This document shows, piece after piece, positions 7,264 to 7,925 of a stretch of 7,925 nt of DNA. The stretch's first letter is position 1. Each line of letters starts with the position of its first letter. The translations under genes were made by a program, and so were the position numbers. The stretch covers positions 1-7,925 of the forward strand of contig CALGOL010000419.1 of the NCBI GenBank assembly GCA_937960755.1, in the 5' to 3' direction. The DNA is from an uncultured Azospirillum sp. Lineage in GTDB: Bacteria > Pseudomonadota > Alphaproteobacteria > Azospirillales > Azospirillaceae. The notes beneath the pieces were generated by a model. That model saw only the letters and a program-made list of their open reading frames with translations. It did no database searches and had not been told where the DNA came from.

Positions 7264-7925
7264 ACTCTGGAGCGGCTTCCTGTTGCCGCTGATTATCGTC
7301 GTCCTGAAGATCCTCGCCATCGTCGTGCCGCTGTTGGTGGCGGTGGCGTATCTCACCTACGCGGAACGCCGGGTGATGTCGGCCATGCAATTGCGCCAGG
7401 GGCCGAACATCGTCGGCCCGTTCGGCCTGTTGCAGCCCTTCGCCGACGGCCTGAAGCTGTTCGCCAAGGAACAGGTGCTGCCGCAAGGCGCGGCGCGCGG
7501 GATATTCTATCTTGCGCCGATGCTGACTTTTTTCCTGGCGCTGATCGCCTGGGCGGTGATCCCGTTCGGCGACGGGCTGGTGCTGGCCGACATCAACGTC
7601 GGCGTTTTGTACCTGTTCGCCATTTCCTCGCTCGGCGTCTATGGCGTCATCATGGCGGGCTGGGCGTCGAATTCGCGCTACGCCTTCCTGGGCGCGCTGC
7701 GCTCGGCGGCGCAGATGGTGTCCTACGAAGTCTCGATGGGCCTCGTCATCATCACCGTTCTGGTGTGCGTCGGCTCGCTGAACCTGACCGCCATCGTCAA
7801 CGCGCAGAAGACCGTGTGGTTCTGCATCCCGCTGTTGCCGATGTTTGTCATCTTCTTCATCTCGATCCTGGCGGAAACCAATCGCGCGCCCTTCGACTTG
7901 CCGGAAGGCGAATCGGAACTGGTGG
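7256..7925 (+). CDS. nuoH: NADH-quinone oxidoreductase subunit H, partial (3' end outside window)
   Basis: Membrane subunit of complex I (ND1 homologue) that forms most of the ubiquinone entry tunnel and couples quinone chemistry to the pumping arm. Residues 1-223 are visible of a usual 330-345 or so; the frame runs open to the window edge. It has hydrophobic helices at about 7-33, 83-104, 115-135, 160-178 and 186-206. The first family signature is GLLQPFADGLKLFAKE (57-72). The second starts at PFDLPEGESE (212-221), preceded by ETNRA, the conserved acidic loop facing the quinone site. YAERRVMSAMQLRQGPN (35-51) is also conserved. ATG 7256 lies inside the end of nuoG, 9 bases after GAGGA (7242-7246), giving an 8-bp overlap in another frame. 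Identity is secure. Confidence 0.96.
   Translation, partial: MAELWSGFLLPLIIVVLKILAIVVPLLVAVAYLTYAERRVMSAMQLRQGPNIVGPFGLLQPFADGLKLFAKEQVLPQGAARGIFYLAPMLTFFLALIAWAVIPFGDGLVLADINVGVLYLFAISSLGVYGVIMAGWASNSRYAFLGALRSAAQMVSYEVSMGLVIITVLVCVGSLNLTAIVNAQKTVWFCIPLLPMFVIFFISILAETNRAPFDLPEGESELV

Overview
The window is a run of respiratory complex I genes (proton-pumping NADH:ubiquinone oxidoreductase, NDH-1) from a GC-rich bacterium, most likely an alphaproteobacterium. The support for that placement is that nuoC and nuoD are separate genes (they are fused in E. coli and relatives), that NuoD, NuoE, NuoF and NuoG resemble the mitochondrial subunits in their motifs, and that NuoG lacks the cysteines for the extra N7 cluster. 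A Rhodospirillales-like source is my guess from overall sequence feel; it is not shown by any single feature.

Layout, all on the + strand: the 3' part of a tRNA-Asp(GTC) with an encoded CCA (1-65); a 281-bp intergenic leader with one plausible Rho-independent terminator for the tRNA and a second, weaker T-tract structure; then nuoA (347-715), nuoB (706-1257), a 123-bp gap holding a strong GC hairpin, nuoC (1381-2028), nuoD (2025-3230), nuoE (3227-3850), nuoF (3874-5166), nuoG (5182-7263), and nuoH (7256 onward, cut by the window end at residue 223). No foreign or accessory genes interrupt the run, and I see no mobile element, CRISPR array or repeat family.

The genes form one electron path. 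NuoF oxidises NADH through FMN and cluster N3. NuoE holds the off-path cluster N1a. NuoG carries N1b, N4 and N5. NuoB holds the terminal cluster N2. NuoD and NuoC form the rest of the connecting module, with NuoD contributing the quinone-pocket residues, and NuoA and NuoH anchor the module to the membrane and line the quinone tunnel. All cofactor ligands expected for the subunits present are intact. NuoI (clusters N6a/N6b) and the antiporter-like subunits NuoJ-N would be expected just beyond the right edge.

This is an ordinary core-metabolism region. I found no candidate for a new system. The points worth a second look are modest: the hairpin-bearing gap between nuoB and nuoC, the double terminator-like leader, the pattern of stop/start overlaps, and a very long antisense reading frame that has a simple codon-usage explanation.
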